DNA of 64,000 bases. It comes from Eleusine coracana subsp. coracana (Eukaryota > Streptophyta > Magnoliopsida > Poales > Poaceae). The stretch is taken from the NCBI GenBank assembly GCA_032690845.1, contig CM064430.1, positions 53,355,882 through 53,419,881 of the forward strand, written 5' to 3'. The notes under the pieces are model-generated. The model was not told the origin of the DNA. It saw nothing but the letters and a program-made list of their open reading frames with translations, and ran no database searches. The position numbers and the translations under genes are program-made. This document shows, in pieces, positions 35,570-48,314 of this stretch (positions are counted from its first letter, which is position 1; each line of letters opens with the position of its first letter).

Positions 35570-36850
35570 CCCGCAGTTAGAACGTTGCACATCAGCCACA
35601 CGAGAGAATGTTCAGACTGAAGCGAAACTTAGTAAATACAAAAGTCAGAAGATCCTTGGTGAAGATATCTGCATACTGAGAAGTGATCGGCACATGAAGA
35701 ATACGCTATACTACAGTGCACCAACAAGACCACGATAGTGAGTAGGATCAAAGACTGGAGCATCATTCGAGGATAACTTAGCACAGGTGTCAACCGGGGT
35801 TAGACAGGGCTTGCAATCGACCATGCTAGCATGTTGAAGAATATCTATCATGTACTAGCATTGGGAAAGGAAGAGACCACAATTAGGGAGCCTGATCACA
35901 GAAACCCCCAAGAAGTGGTGTAGATCACCAAGGTCCTTCATAGAAAATTCCCTGTTGAGTGCATCAATAATCCGCCTAAGAAGAGGCACAGAGGAAGCCG
36001 TTAGGACAATATCATCAACATAAAGAAGCAAATAACCAGTATCAGAACCATGCTGATAGATGAACAATGAAGTGTTTGACCGAGCACCAACAAAGCCAAT
36101 GGAGAGCACATGAGAAGAAAATTAACTGAACCAGGCATGAGGAGCTTGCTTTAACCCATAGAGGGACTTGTTGAGATGACACACATAACCGGGATGTGCA
36201 GGATCAACGAAGCCGGATGGCTGCTCACAGTAAACAGTTTCGATCAGAGTACCATATAAGATAGCATTCTTGACATCCAGTTGATGTACAGGCCAATCAT
36301 GGAGAGAGCCACCATCAAGATAGTACGAACAGTTCCGGTTTTACCACAGGGCTGAAGGTTTAACCAAAATCAATGCCAGGCTGTTATGTAAGCCCACGAA
36401 GCACCCAACTCGCCTTGTATCGATCAAGAAACCATTGGAATGCAGTTTGTGGTGAAAGACCCATTTACCGATAACAACATTGGTGCCAGACGGTCGAGGT
36501 ACCAAGTCCCAGGTAGAGTTGGACTACAGGGCGACAAACTCAGCAGACATGGCATCTCTTTCCAATTCGGACCAGCAAGAGCACTGTGATAGCTCTTGAG
36601 TAGTGGTGAGACAGAGGAGACCTTGTGGTCCAACCATTGAAGGTGAAGCAAAAAACCAGTCTTCCCGCATGTCCACATCGTGTGATGGTTGTCAAGGGGT
36701 GTGGCGGGTATGGCAGTGGGTGGAAATCAGTGCAAGTGAGGAGGCGCACCATCGGACGTAGCCACGGTAGAACTACGTGCAGGCGAGTTGGGCAGCCAGG
36801 CCAGGCCGAACCCAGGCAGAGGGTCCTGAGAGTGCGGGACCGAGCCAAAC
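35570..36850 (-). pseudogene. Copia reverse transcriptase remnant
   Basis: The minus-strand frames contain LLLYVDDIVLTASS (the RT active-site YVDD, about 36,010-36,030) followed by the 'MKDLGDLHHFLGV' motif. Upstream RT segments lie in shifted frames to about 36,850. The reading is broken by several frameshifts, and RNase H is largely deleted. Confidence 0.85.
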
Positions 36851-38490
36851 CTAGGCAGGGGGGGGGGGCTGGGAACATGGGGTAGAGCCTGGGCAAGGAG
36901 AGTCCGGGGTGCTAGCACCAGCTTGTGGAACGAGCCCAACAGGGGCAGCACCCAGCGACACCAAGGACCAACTAGCGCTACCGACAGCAGCTTGCGGTGA
37001 TGAACCGGTAGGGGCAGCAACGCTGGAGGGTGGGAGACCTTCAAAGGAATATTGGCCAATAGGCAAAATTGTGCAATCGAGGTCGGAAAGAAAGTCAAAG
37101 TGGGATGAAGGAGGGTCTGAAATTTTGGCAAATGGAAAGGAGAGGTCATCGAAGGTAACGCGCCAAGAAATTATGAGACGGTTGGAGGTGAGGTCTAGGT
37201 AGCGATAGCCCTTATGGTCAGAGGGGTATCCCTGGAAAACACAGATAGTAGAGCGGGGAGTGACCTTATGGGGACTAGTAGCCAACAGGTTGGGGTAGCA
37301 TTTGCAACCAAAAACACGTAGATGAGTGTAGGACGGATGAACACCAAATAAAGCGAAGTGCAGTGTGGAGAAGGAAAATGTTTTGGTGGGGCGCAGGTTG
37401 GGAAGGTAGGTAGCAGTGTGGAGAGCTTCTGCCCAATAAGCGGCAGGGATACTAGCTTGAAACATAAGCGAGCACATAATGTCATTAGTAGTACGGATGA
37501 TCCATTCTACGCAATCGTTTTGAGGGGATGTCTGAGGGCAGGAGAGGCGCATGGTGACACCATGGCGAAGAAAGAAAGTGCAGGAGGTGGAGCTGTAAAA
37601 CTCACGACCATTGTCGCACTGGACACCCTTGATAGAGGCGCCAAACTGGGTAGTTGCGTAGGCAAAAAAATTAGATAACATCGAAAAGGCGTCTAATTTA
37701 AGGTGCAAGGGGAAAGTCCAAGACTAATGAGAGAAATCGTCAAGAATAATAAGATAATACTTGTAACCTAATACACTGATGACAAGGGATATCCACAAAT
37801 CACAATGTATTAAATCAAAATTCTTGATGGCACCAGAGTGCGATGTAGCAAAAGGGAGCCTGACATGACGACCAAGCTGACAAGCGTGGCAAAGAGTATC
37901 AAGCTCATTTTTATTGCAAGTGGGTACTAATCTAGACAAAGCCTCAAATCCTAAATGCCCAAGTCGATGATGCCAAAGAGTGGACGGGGTGGCGCCAACA
38001 ATGAGGGCCTGAAATGTGTGGGGAGCCGGCAGGCGAAGCAGGTAGAGCGGCCCGAAGCTATTGCACTTGATGATATCGTGTCGGGTATTCAAATCCTTCA
38101 CAGAAAGGCCAAAGGGATCAAACTCAATAGAAACTTGATTATTGGTGGTAAACGGACGAACAAAGATCAAGTTTTTAATAATGTGAGGAGACACTAGGAC
38201 ACGATGAAGATGCAAAGGACGACTTAGAGTATTGAGGATAGTATGGCCAGTGGTGGTAACCGGCAGCAAGGAACCGTTACCCACAATAATGGAGGTCGGA
38301 CTAGAAGTAGAAGGAGGTTGGGAGGAGAGAAGAGTACCAGGGGTGGATGTCATGTGGCCATTAGTGCCAGAGTCAAATAGCCAATCCGCCCGTGGAGTCA
38401 GGGACGTTGTGCTGAATGCATTAGCGAGAGCATGCTGGTGCCACATGGTGCCTGGAGGGAGCCCCTGCTGCAAAGGCGGCATGCCATAGG
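36851..38490 (-). pseudogene. Copia protease and integrase region
   Basis: Two long minus-strand frames meet near 37,710-37,725. The upstream one carries the protease motif WLFDSGTNGHMT and a GAG-pre-integrase segment (LWHHRLGHLGFEALSRLV, with CHACQLGRH). The downstream one has the integrase core (QCDNGREF and a later Glu in DCVEWIIRT, where most elements have E-R-xxRT) and the typical 'HLRVFGCKCYPN' tail. Function: cDNA integration. The frame break makes it inactive. Confidence 0.9.
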
Positions 38491-38949
38491 GAGCAGGGAC
38501 GCAGAGAGCTATTGGTGAACCGAGCCGAGGTGGTAGGGTATGCCGTGGTCCGGAGCGCCAGGAAGTAGACCGGGGTTGGACTGTGCCATCATGGCGTGGT
38601 GTGGAGCTGGGGGGTGGACATGCTGCTGCTAAGCAGGAGGGCGTGCGCCAAGAAGACCATGAGGGACGCCATGACGAACAACATCAGCCCATAATTGAAG
38701 GGACCCGTTCCACGACTGGTTGATCATGGGGTACCTGAAGTATCCATCAGTCCTCTGGTTACGGTTGTTGTTGTGTCGGTTTTGGTTCCCAAAGGCAGGT
38801 CGACAAGACTGCTAGGGCGCCAAAGGAGCAGCTGGGATAGGAGCAGGCGCACGAGAGGCCATAGCGCCAGGAGCCGCATGAATGGGGGACCTACTAGCAG
38901 CAGCAGTGGTGGCGACGAGAGCAGTGGAGGAGGATCCTAGCTTGGTGGC

Positions 38950-39678
38950 GAGTTCCATCTCTTCTACTTCAATGTCATTGCGCATACGGGAAACAACGGG
39001 AAAAGACGTTGATGTTTGATGAGAGTTGCCATATGCGAGAAGCGCTCATTAAGGCCATGAAGAACCGTGAGCACAAGAGTGCGGGAAATCACACTTCACC
39101 CAAATCATCGAGAGCATCAGCCTTGCACTTGAGGTGGCGGTAGTATTTGGAGATGGAGAGGTCCCCTTGGATGAAGGTGCAAAAATCAGCATCAAGAATG
39201 ATGGCGTGGGACTCTTTGTTGCTAACAAACTAATTTTCGATGCCAAGCCAGATAGCATGGGCACTGGGTTGGAGACCAACCGTAGCAATCTTGATGAGGT
39301 CTGGAGACACCGTGCCATACAACCATGAGTGCACGATGCAATCTATGCGACGCCAGTGCGGTGTAGGAATGGTAGCGGGATCGACATCTTCAATAACATG
39401 GTCAATGAGCTCATACTTCCCAACCGTATTGAGGAAGAGTACTTTCCAGTGATTATAGTGCTGGGAGCGGTTGTTTAGGACGGCGGGGATGAGCGCCTTG
39501 ATGTTCAGGACAGAGACGGCTTCAGCATGGAGAGCGACGACCGCGGCCTCGGCCTAGGCATCAGTGCAGGCACGAAGGGTAGCGTCATCGACATCGGTGG
39601 GATCATTGTCCATGGAGGGGCCAATGAGGGAGGGACGGGCGAAGTCGGCCTTCTGACGTGCAACTTCGGCTTCAGCAG
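38950..39678 (-). pseudogene. Copia gag remnant
   Basis: Read on the minus strand in pieces, the sequence shows Copia gag features: 'YNHWKVLFLNTVGKYELIDHV' near 39,400-39,460 and 'QPSAHAIWLGIEN' near 39,235-39,275. Stops are present. The N-terminal part lies on the other side of the inserted LTR (41,571-41,843). Confidence 0.75.
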
Positions 39679-41570
39679 TGTTGGTGGCCCTTAAAACTCA
39701 ATATCGGCCACCAACTGATCGGAAAATGTAAGGTAAAGACCAAAGTTTCATAAATATTTGTTTAAACTAATAAAGTTCGACAAGTTTTGATGAAATATAG
39801 GATTGCAGGTTCAAAAGGGCCAAAATTATGTAAAAACATGAAGAAACGCCCCGTCAGCCGATCCTGCTGTAAAACAGCCGGCCGACAGGGTTGTATGAGG
39901 CTGAAATCAGGGCCCGGGCAGGGTCGTGATGGCTGAAATTAGAACCCAACCGACAGGGTCATATCAGGCTGAAATCAGCCACCCGGTTAGTCAAAAGAGA
40001 GTTGTCATCAGGCTGATCATCCGACCCGGCTGATTCTGCAAAACACTCCACCATGAAGCTGTTTTCTCCTCAAAGATAATAGAATATGGCTAAGGAAAAA
40101 GGGTCCACAAGTGGCCTAATCGGGAGAAGTCATGGGGAGACCCAAAGGGAGTCGGCACCCAGCCCAGGTCGCCGCCCGGCCTGGCCTGGGTTGGCCTCTT
40201 AGGGTTGCCAGCCCATGAAGTCCATGAGGCCTACCGGCCCCAAAACGGAGAAGTCGGCGCAAACCGACCAAGGAACCGCCATCAAGACAAGATCTAAGCC
40301 AACCAAAACAAGTCGGTCGGGAACGACTCAATCCAATGGCTGCCCGGTCTGGGCTACCGCCCGGTGGTGCATGCCACCCGGCATGCCCGGCTGCCTGGCA
40401 TGGCCTGCCGCCTAGCAGGGGAATTTTTGCCCACCGACTCCCCTTCACCTACAAGTACCCGCCAACCCTTCGCCTCCTATAAATAGAGGGGGAATTCGGC
40501 AGAAATAGGAATCAAGCAAGTGAAGCACATTGAAGTCCATTTCCTACTACTTTTCTTACTAGTAGAGTAGGTTAGTTAGTCGGGAGTTAGAGTCTAGTCG
40601 GGAGCTTAGCTCGGGATTCTGGAAATCGTCTCGGAGTCTTGGTATGAGCTCTCTTGTATCTTTTCTCCTTTTGTGAGACTTATCTTTGATTAAATACAAT
40701 TATCTTTTCCTTATTTATCTTGTTAAGTATCGATTTTTACTTAGTCAATTTCCTCAAGTTACAATTATCGGGAAAGTACTTTGAAGCATAGTTTACTAGA
40801 TTCCCGGCTAGGATTTAATTAAGTTTAGTTCTCGAATAGGACTTAGACTTGGTTATTTCCCGGCTATTCTTCCGCTAGGCCAACGGAAGAATATCTTGTG
40901 AAGGCATAGGCGCAGTGCCTAAGTTAACACTAGCTAGATTTGCATTTGTCCCCACGGGCTGTGTGGTAGGCGGCAGGTGGTGATAGCCCTGTCCATCCCT
41001 TTAGTAATCCACTACGTCCGGGAAGTCTCAAGCAGGGTTGTCTAGCGGTAAAATGCCCACTAGTGCACAAGGTTAGTTACCGACACTATTAGTGGATCGT
41101 TCTCGTACCCCGAAGTAAGTTTATTAGTGAAAGACTCGAGGTTGTACCATGGATTTGGTGTAAGCACTCAACCCGAGTAACTAGAAATTTTGACGCTTGA
41201 CTAGATTTAGGAAAGTTTATCTTAGGAATTTTAGACTTAGACTCGCTGTCCTTTTGGCTAGCTTAATCGATCTCTTTTATCTATCTTAGTGTGGATTTCT
41301 CCTATATCACTGCTCCCCTGTTTATCATTGAATATCTTTACCCCCGTCTTTGGTCAGTTGGTATAACTCTTATAATCATATCTTTGTTAAACCAAGATAC
41401 TCTTACGCCAAGCTTCCCTGAGGAAAATAAATACGATACCTTGGAATACTCCCGGGTGAAATGCTACAATAGATGTTCCGTGCGCTTGCGGATTGGTTCA
41501 CTCTTCTATTAAAGCATAACAAACATCAATCAACACTTCGAGCATTGTTACCAGATAATATTTTGGTGCA
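39679..41570 (+). repeat. Probable solo LTR inserted in the Copia gag
   Basis: About 1.9 kb splits the gag frame: gag resumes as 'KEAKAKADRLDAS' to its right and 'ANTAEAEVARQKADF' to its left. It starts TGTTGGTGGCCC and ends GGTGCA, has a TATAAATA at 40,478-40,485 after a GC-rich upstream part, and contains no coding frame. It ends with a stretch like the 3' part of large grass Gypsy LTRs ('tccgtgcgcttgcgga'). I could not find a clear target duplication (agcag against acgtt), so the exact ends are uncertain. Confidence 0.6.
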
Positions 41571-41843
41571 ACGTTAAGAAGCATCCAGGCGATCGGCCTT
41601 GGCCTTGGCTTCCTTCTAGCCGTCGACGTCGAGGGTGGTGATGTGGTTGGCCTCGATGCACAGAGAATTGGTGGCAGAGGGCTTCATCATCGGAAGGGTC
41701 ATGGAGTGGGGTTAGTGGATGTCAGGGGCAAGGATGGCCATCCGACGGGAGGGGAGGAAGAAGTAGCGGCGACACATCAAGGAAAGACGGTGGCGTTTAG
41801 GGTTGCAAAAGCGAGGACGCAAGAGCGATCCTCTCGGATGCCA

Positions 41844-41949
41844 TGAAAGCAGAGAATACTCACACGATAATGTATTCAATCACCAAGAATACAAGGCAAG
41901 GCCCATAGATGCTGCTAACCCTAATACATGAGCAAATAATAGTCGAATA
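41844..41949 (-). repeat. Copia 5' LTR (106 bp)
   Basis: Partner of 35,419-35,565 with about 38 bp deleted. Its end has drifted (..GAATA), but CTACT follows directly. Confidence 0.82.
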
Positions 41950-42041
41950 CTACTACCTATTTCAAGTACAACCTTTGTCGTAATCCGCCTACTAATATAC
42001 CTGCTCGTGACAATCTGGTATCAGATTGCCCAGGTTCTGAG

Positions 42042-43184
42042 TCCATGGAAGAAGCAGCAAAAGAACTCGCTGAGATGGCGACCGAGCTAGCCACACTCAC
42101 CGAGGCCATCATGAAGCTGGTGCCTCTAGAACAACACATTAGCAACCCTCACAACCCTGCTCACCAAGGTAAACAACCTTCAAGAGTCAGTAATCGAGGG
42201 CGCCCAGCAGGTCCAAGCACTCAACCTTGCCATTGCTTGTATGGAAGGATCGTCAAGGAGTAAGAATGCTGAGCGCGATGCTGATGATGCTTCGCCCAAC
42301 GACGACACCTTTGGGCATAGAACAGTGTGTTATCCACACATTACATTCCCTCACCGCAATGACGGGCCTCATGGCTGTCACAACTGTAATGATGATGACT
42401 GCGACAAGGATTGTGCTCTGTCACATTTCCACAAGGTGGAATTTCCAGCATTTGATGGAACCGATGATCTTCTACCATGGCTGAATAGATGTGAGCAATT
42501 CTTCAAGGTCAGTGTACGCCAAAAAACAAGAAAGTTTGGTATGTGTCTATTCACATGACGGGCATTGCACAACTCTGGTATTACAGATTGGAACTCAACT
42601 CGGGTGAACCATCATGGTGTCGCTTCACACAGCTCGTCCACAAGCGCTTCGGATCAACAATGACTGACACACCCTTGGGCAAGATTGCACAGCTTCGTTG
42701 CACTGGGAGTGTTAATGACTACTGCAACAAGTTTTTCGCTCTAGCATGCCATGACATAGAGCTATCAGAGTCACAACAAGTTCAGTTGTTCATCATGGGC
42801 CTCCAGAATCCATTGAGCACAGATGTTGCCCTACAACATCCTAGTTCGCTCAACAACGCCATTGAGCTGGTCTGTGCTTATGAGCAGCGCCTCTCTTTGC
42901 CCCCATTTGACCCACCACAATATCAAGGCGGAGGCCGTTCGTCTTTTCGCACACCAGCAGCAACATCAATACCTGGAGGGGCAGATGTTGCCACACCATG
43001 CAACACAGCCGCAGTATCCTCAGCTTCTTCAGCACTGGGATGTGGCAAGTTGACATCCATAGCCAACTCCTTGCCTCGACGTTGCCTCACTCCAACCGAG
43101 ATGGCAGAACGACATCGTTTGGATCTGTGCTACAACTGTGAAAAAAATATTTCTTTGGCCACAAGTACAAGAAACTGTTTGTAA
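42042..43184 (+). pseudogene. Gypsy gag
   Basis: An N-terminal coiled-coil-like segment (MEEAAKELAEMATELATL) is followed, after a frame change, by the capsid region. That contains VEFPAFDGTDDLLPWLNRCEQFF and, in a further frame, IAQLWYYRLELNSGEPSWCRF and FGSTMTDTPLGKIAQLRCTGSV. A partial zinc knuckle (DLCYNCEK) lies near 43,120. At least two frameshifts are present. Confidence 0.85.
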
Positions 43185-43453
43185 TCGAGGTCATTGCTTT
43201 AGAGGTTGAGGAAGGCAACCCAGTCATTGCTTTCATCACTATAGTGGAAGAACCAAAGCAAAATTTTGACATATAGATGTTAAACATGTACTATCTAGAC
43301 CACATGTTCTACATTTAGATTGGTGAAATCTTGTCCTCATATGTAGTTCATCATGTGATCTTTGGATTGTAGTGTCTTCAACACGAATCTCAAAACAATA
43401 TTAATGGTGTGGATACTACATGTTGAGTATGAACATGCTATAAAGACTTTCTT

Positions 43454-43708
43454 GTGCAAGAACCAAGTATCTCCATGCATGCCCTTACAGGGACCATGAC
43501 GTGTGGCATCCAAACAATGAAGGTGCACGTCACAGTGGGCAACACCATCTTGACAACACTACTTGACTCTGGGTCTACCCATAATTTTGTGGATGAAGAG
43601 GTAGTTGGGCATGCAGGGATCAAGGTACAACCACGCAAGGGACTCAGCGTTGCAGTAGCAAACGGAGACCACATCACAACCCTAGATACTGCCCAACAGT
43701 TCAGCTAA
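43454..43708 (+). pseudogene. Gypsy aspartic protease fragment
   Basis: The retropepsin active-site motif LLDSGSTHNFVDEEV is clear. The frame ends at a stop near 43,706. The following RT fingers and palm are mostly deleted. Confidence 0.82.
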
Positions 43709-44049
43709 ATATTGCGGGTAAACTATTCTCTGAGGACTTCTATGCTCTTCCTTTGGGAACGTATGACATGGATTTGGGTGTTCAGTGGCTTGGCATGCTT
43801 GGCCCGATCCTTTGGGATTTTGCTAGTGACACCATATGCTTTGCTCGCAATGGCAAGAAGATCTTGTGAATGGGTATTGACTCCAAAGCAAAATTGTCAG
43901 TACACGCCATGATAACAACCACAAATAATTTGATGCTAGCTCTCTTGGATTGCTGAATTGTTTGAGATTCATACTAGTTTACCTCCAAGATGCCAACGCC
44001 ATCATCGCATTTGGCTTCAACCAAGAACATCATCGATTGGTGCTTTAGA

Positions 44050-44760
44050 CATTGTAGGATCATGGGTAGTTCTTGAGGAAATCAAAGTGCTCTTTTGGCA
44101 CATCGACGATGGCATACTTGGGCCACGTAATTTCGGCCATTGGGGTCGCAATGGACAAGCAGAAAGTTGAAGCTGTTCTCAAGTGGCCACTGCTGAAGTC
44201 TGTTTGTGTCCTAAGTGAATTTTTCGGCTTTTCTGGGTACTACCGGCGCTTCATCCGAGACTACGGAAAGATAGCGTCCTCCCTCACAAACCTACTCAAG
44301 AAAGACACCTTCTACTAGACCGAGGCGGCCACCGAGTCATTTTGAGCATTGCACAATGCTATCACAGCAGCTCTAGTCCTCCAGCTACCGGATTTTGATA
44401 AGGATTTCATTGTTGAGTGTGATGCATCCGGGTCTGGCTATGGAGCTGTTTCACATCAAGATGTAGGATCCGTGGCTTTCTTCAGCAAGGTCATCGTGCC
44501 TCGCCATGCCAAGATTGCAGCCTACAAATGCGAGTTGATTGGACTGGTGCTTGTTGTTCGTCATTAGAGGCCTTATTTATGGGGTCATTGTTTTGTGGTA
44601 AGTATTGATCATCACAGCTTGAGGTTCTTGTTCGATCAGAGATTGACAACCATCCCTCAACATCAGTTGGCAAGCAAATTGTTGGGATTTGATTTTCATG
44701 TGGAGTATAAGCTTGGACACTCAGAATTTTGTCGTAGATGCGCTATCTAGATGATGAAGA
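44050..44760 (+). pseudogene. Gypsy RT thumb and RNase H fragment
   Basis: Frames contain FFGFSGYYRRFIRDYGKIAS (RT connection) and DFIVECDASGSGYGAV (RNase H first Asp). These are followed, with an in-frame stop between, by IDHHSLRFLFDQRLTTIPQH. The RT catalytic YxDD region reads as a decayed 'FWHIDDGILG' near 44,090. Confidence 0.82.
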
Positions 44761-44937
44761 TCAAATGACAGTTATGGCTATTTCTGGACCTACTTTTGCT
44801 CTATTCGATGGTATACGCCAGGAGATTGATATTGGTGACATGCTCACGAAGTTAAGAGCAGCTATTCAGACAAGAGAGAAGTGAAATCCTTATATTTCAA
44901 CTAAGGGGGTACTTTCTCCACGTTAACTCAAGTGCAT

Positions 44938-45587
44938 GTGTAAGGACCGAAGGCGTACCGAGAGAGGGGGGGGGGGGGGGTTGAATCGGTAAGCCGCTCA
45001 CGAATCCAAATACTTTAATTCACACTACTAGAGTCTAACAATAGTTACAACCTAACAATTCTCGTAGGCCAAGACCCTACACGTGCTAGTGTTCATGATG
45101 ATAGCAAGCGCGGAAGCCAAACATACTAGCCCATGCAAGCCACAACTCAACCTAGTTACTAGGACACACAATTGCAGAATAGTAAAAAGGGGGTCAATAA
45201 ATGCTCAGGATTTTTTTCCCGAGGTCTCGAAAGGATGGCGCCTTCCCCTACTCCTCGTTGTTCCACTCCCGTCGGAGTGCCGGTCCCTCCTGCCACCAAT
45301 GTGGAGTTCTCGTCCACGAGCCCGCAATCACTCCCGGAGTGAAGACACGGTGTGCATCACCGCTGCCACCAAGGCACAAGATCGCCTCCCTCAAGAACTT
45401 GTTGGACTCCTCGAGCCGACACGAGCGCTCTCTAGTGATGCCCCTTTCACTGGCGGGTTCAAACCATGTATAAACGTGTGACGGCCTTCAAAACCGATTA
45501 TGATAGGCTCAATCACCGACACCTAACCGGTCTAGGTCTCACCATAGACCAAGAGTAACAACCTAGATCACACCCTCAAGGACACCC
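44938..45587. repeat. Unclassified repeat, left part
   Basis: It includes a run of 14 G's followed by 'ttgaatcggtaa' (about 44,967-44,992). It is interrupted by the LTR element and resumes at 50,203-50,860. No coding domain is visible. The G-run followed by 'ttgaat' is a recurrent feature of an abundant grass repeat, but I cannot name the class. Confidence 0.4.
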
Positions 45588-46349
45588 TGATGTAAATATG
45601 GCCCGATCTTCCGAGAGGTAAGGGGATAAACTCGAATTTGGGAAACTCGGCGTCGACGACCCGGCTTGAATCAGACACGATCCAACCCCGCAACCGTTAC
45701 ACCAAGCACAACTTGATTGTTCCTGCAAGCGAAATCGAGAACACAAACAAGAGAGGATAAACACGCAATCTGAAATTGCAAATATGGATGAAGCGAATCA
45801 CAAGAAAAGGTTCAAGCTCTGAACACAAAAGGACTAATCACCACAGTGGTGTAGAACAAGAACAGGGGCCCTGAATTACTGTAAAAGGACTTGTAGCCAC
45901 AGTTACAATAATTCGATCAAGTTTCTCTCTTGAAAACTGAACTAAACAAAACCCGAAACTAAAAGATAGTGGATACTGAGTTTATGTAGGAACTAGGGAT
46001 GTCCTAGGGTTGGGGGCGACCAGGGGGGCGCCCACAACATGGGTTTAAGGCCCGACACAATACATGGCCAAGTTGGCCCAAAATAGGTGGCGTAGCACCT
46101 TGTCATGGTCACATATTATGACCCACAATCCTTCTGGAGCTAGGACCAGAAACAAAATGACGGCGTCCTCGTCTCCTTTCCAACGCATCAAAGAACGCCT
46201 CGTTTGAATGTCGGATGTGTGAGATATCATCAAAACCGTGAAGGGATGTCGGCTGAATCCGAGACGAACGTGGCGACCGAGTTGGTGACGACTTATAACT
46301 TGGGGAAGGGCATGATATGCGCGTATCCAACATGGTGATGTCTTCATCA
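45588..46349 (-). repeat. 3' LTR of the gag-only element
   Basis: TGATGTAAATATGG...TTCATCA. It aligns end to end with 49,436-50,197 with a few percent differences. Confidence 0.9.
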
Positions 46350-48314
46350 TCCTTCCCTTCTTGAATTGGAGTCGCCCTCGACTCCATCTCAGCATCAATC
46401 TCCTGCAAAAGGTTAGTACTAGCAGAATACAAAGTACAAGATACATGATCATCAATAGAAGATATATCACGATAAAGCATAGTATAGCAAGGTGCATCAT
46501 GATTATCACAAAGTTCAGTAACAGTAGATGTCATAGCAAGAAAAGCACCTCTCTTTAACTTAATAGCCTTATGTTTAACATCAAAAAGTTGTTTGTTATC
46601 ATGTTTATTCTCAGTATTTTCAGCAAGCAGTTTAAAATGATTTCTAATATCAGTAGGCAATAACGGACGTAAAGTAATATTCCTGTCCTTATGCATAAAT
46701 GTATATGTATTAGTTCTACCATGGTGGGCAGCATCCGTATCATATTCCCATGGACGGCCTAATAAAAGCGAACATGCTTGCATAGATACAACATGAAAAT
46801 CAGCAGAGTCTTGATAAGAACCTACTGAAAAGTGTATTCATGCTGATCGAGTTATCTGTGCCGTACCACTATTGTTGAACCATTTGATATGGTAGGGCTG
46901 ATGTAGTGCATGCGTGGTCAAGCCAAGCTTGCTTACTAAATCAGAACTTACCAAGTTGTTATAGCTCCCAGTATCAATGATGGTGAGAACACGGCAGTCC
47001 GCGACAATAAGGTACATGTAGAATAAATTGTTGCGTTGTTGTTCTTCCTCTTGTCCCACTTGAGTGGTCAACACACGCTGTACAATAAGGCTAGGAAAGC
47101 CCGCGGTGGCAGCAATGGAATCAATGGCGGTAGTCTCCTGCTCCTCCGTCGAATCTGTAACAAGGTTAGCCATACGAGCAAATTCATCTTCAACATCACT
47201 AGATCTTTCATACCCATCAGCGGTAGCGATGAAAGCACGACGACTAGGGCAATCCTTCATGACATGTCCCATGCCCTTGCAGCGGTGGCAAATAATGGTG
47301 GTGGAGGACCCACTCCTAGTACCGGAAGTAGTAACCTTCTTCTGGTGTTGGTTCTGCACACTAGATGATTGTGCTGCAGAAGTAGGCGCAAGTGGAAAAG
47401 TTGTTGCTGGTGGCTTAGCAACATGACTCTTCAAGTTCTCTACTCCAGTGCGTTGCTGGAGAGATTGCTCAGTGTTGGACCTGCAAGATTGTTGTGGGGC
47501 GTCCCTGTACTTCTCGTTCAACCTTAAGAGCAATATGATACAATTGGCTAAACCTATTCCACTCTTTATAGTGAATAATATTCTGGATATCACGGTTCAA
47601 ACCACCAAAAAATCTAGCACTAGTTTCAACATCATCTTCATGTATATCACAACGTGCTAAACCAATAAGCAATTCCTGATAATATTCCTCTACTGTTTTA
47701 CTACCTTGTATTAAAGATTGTAATTTTAAACGTAAATCACGTTGGTAAAAAGGAGGAATAAAACAAGATTTCATACGTTGTTTCAAAATAGGCCAAGTGG
47801 CAGGTATAGAAGCATTAGTATTACAAAGATCATTCCACCCAAAGAGAGAAAAACCTGTAAACTCACTAGTAGCAAGTCTAACTCTATGCTCAGCAGGAAG
47901 TAAATGAGAATTACATTTCTGTTCAATGACAAGTTCTCAATCTAAGTATGCTTCAGGATCAGCACTACCGACAAAAGGTGGTATGTTAAATTTGGGCTTA
48001 ACAAAAGTATCAGTATTACCATAATTGTTATTACCTCCCATACCGTGTCGATTACGGCGAAGATGGTCTGCATCACGGTCAAAATCATCATCATCAGCAG
48101 CTTATTAAGGTGGAGGTTGTCGTTCAACATCCTCAATGCGGTGGGCAACAGTGTTGATATGACCCATCAACTCGGCAAACTTCGTTTCTATGAATATACG
48201 CTGGTCCACAAGAAGCTTCGTGAGCTCGGCCTTGGACACGCAATCATTGAAGTCTATAGGGGACTCCAACTCTCTAGGTGTCCCTTTCCCTTTCTCTGAC
48301 ATGGTTAAAAGCAA
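46350..48314 (-). pseudogene. Gypsy-type gag and aspartic protease of the gag-only element
   Basis: The minus-strand coding starts at 48,314 (MLLTMSEKGKGTPREL) and runs, with several frame breaks, through a retrotransposon capsid segment (QRDLRLKLQSLIQGSKTVEEYYQ, about 47,745-47,675). A CCHC knuckle follows (CHRCKGMGHVMKDC, about 47,295-47,254), then the protease motif VLTIIDTGSYNNLV (about 46,995-46,950). A later piece carries SLLLGRPWEYDTDA, the usual protease-to-RT linker, and runs into the LTR. No RT motif follows. Confidence 0.85.

Larger units (their letters stand above)
35419..41949 (-). mobile_element. Copia LTR retrotransposon inserted in a Gypsy LTR
   Basis: Short LTRs (35,419-35,565 and 41,844-41,949) are flanked by the 5-bp duplication CTACT (35,414-35,418 and 41,950-41,954). 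The polypurine tract is seen as ctcccccgc at 35,566. The primer site lies left of the right LTR (its reverse reads TGGCATCCGAGAG, near the initiator-Met type). The polyprotein runs right to left: gag, protease, integrase, reverse transcriptase. Most of RNase H is missing between about 35,640 and 35,760, though the terminal 'ADIFTK' motif is still readable near 35,630. Many stops and frameshifts make it inactive. A second LTR-type insertion interrupts gag. Confidence 0.92.
41950..44930 (+). mobile_element. Gypsy-type LTR retrotransposon, decayed and 3'-truncated
   Basis: The rest of the 5' LTR (to 42,012) is followed by the primer site TGGTATCAGA (42,016-42,025) and then gag, protease and a partial RT/RNase H. 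Integrase and the 3' LTR are absent. The coding order and the 'HHSLRFLFDQRLTTIPQHQ' RNase H end are Gypsy-type. The element starts at 35,139 if the Copia insertion is removed. Confidence 0.85.

Noticed and set aside
42823..43053. Separate small gene inside the Gypsy gag region
   Set aside because: It is an alternate frame of the gag segment, which explains the sequence better.
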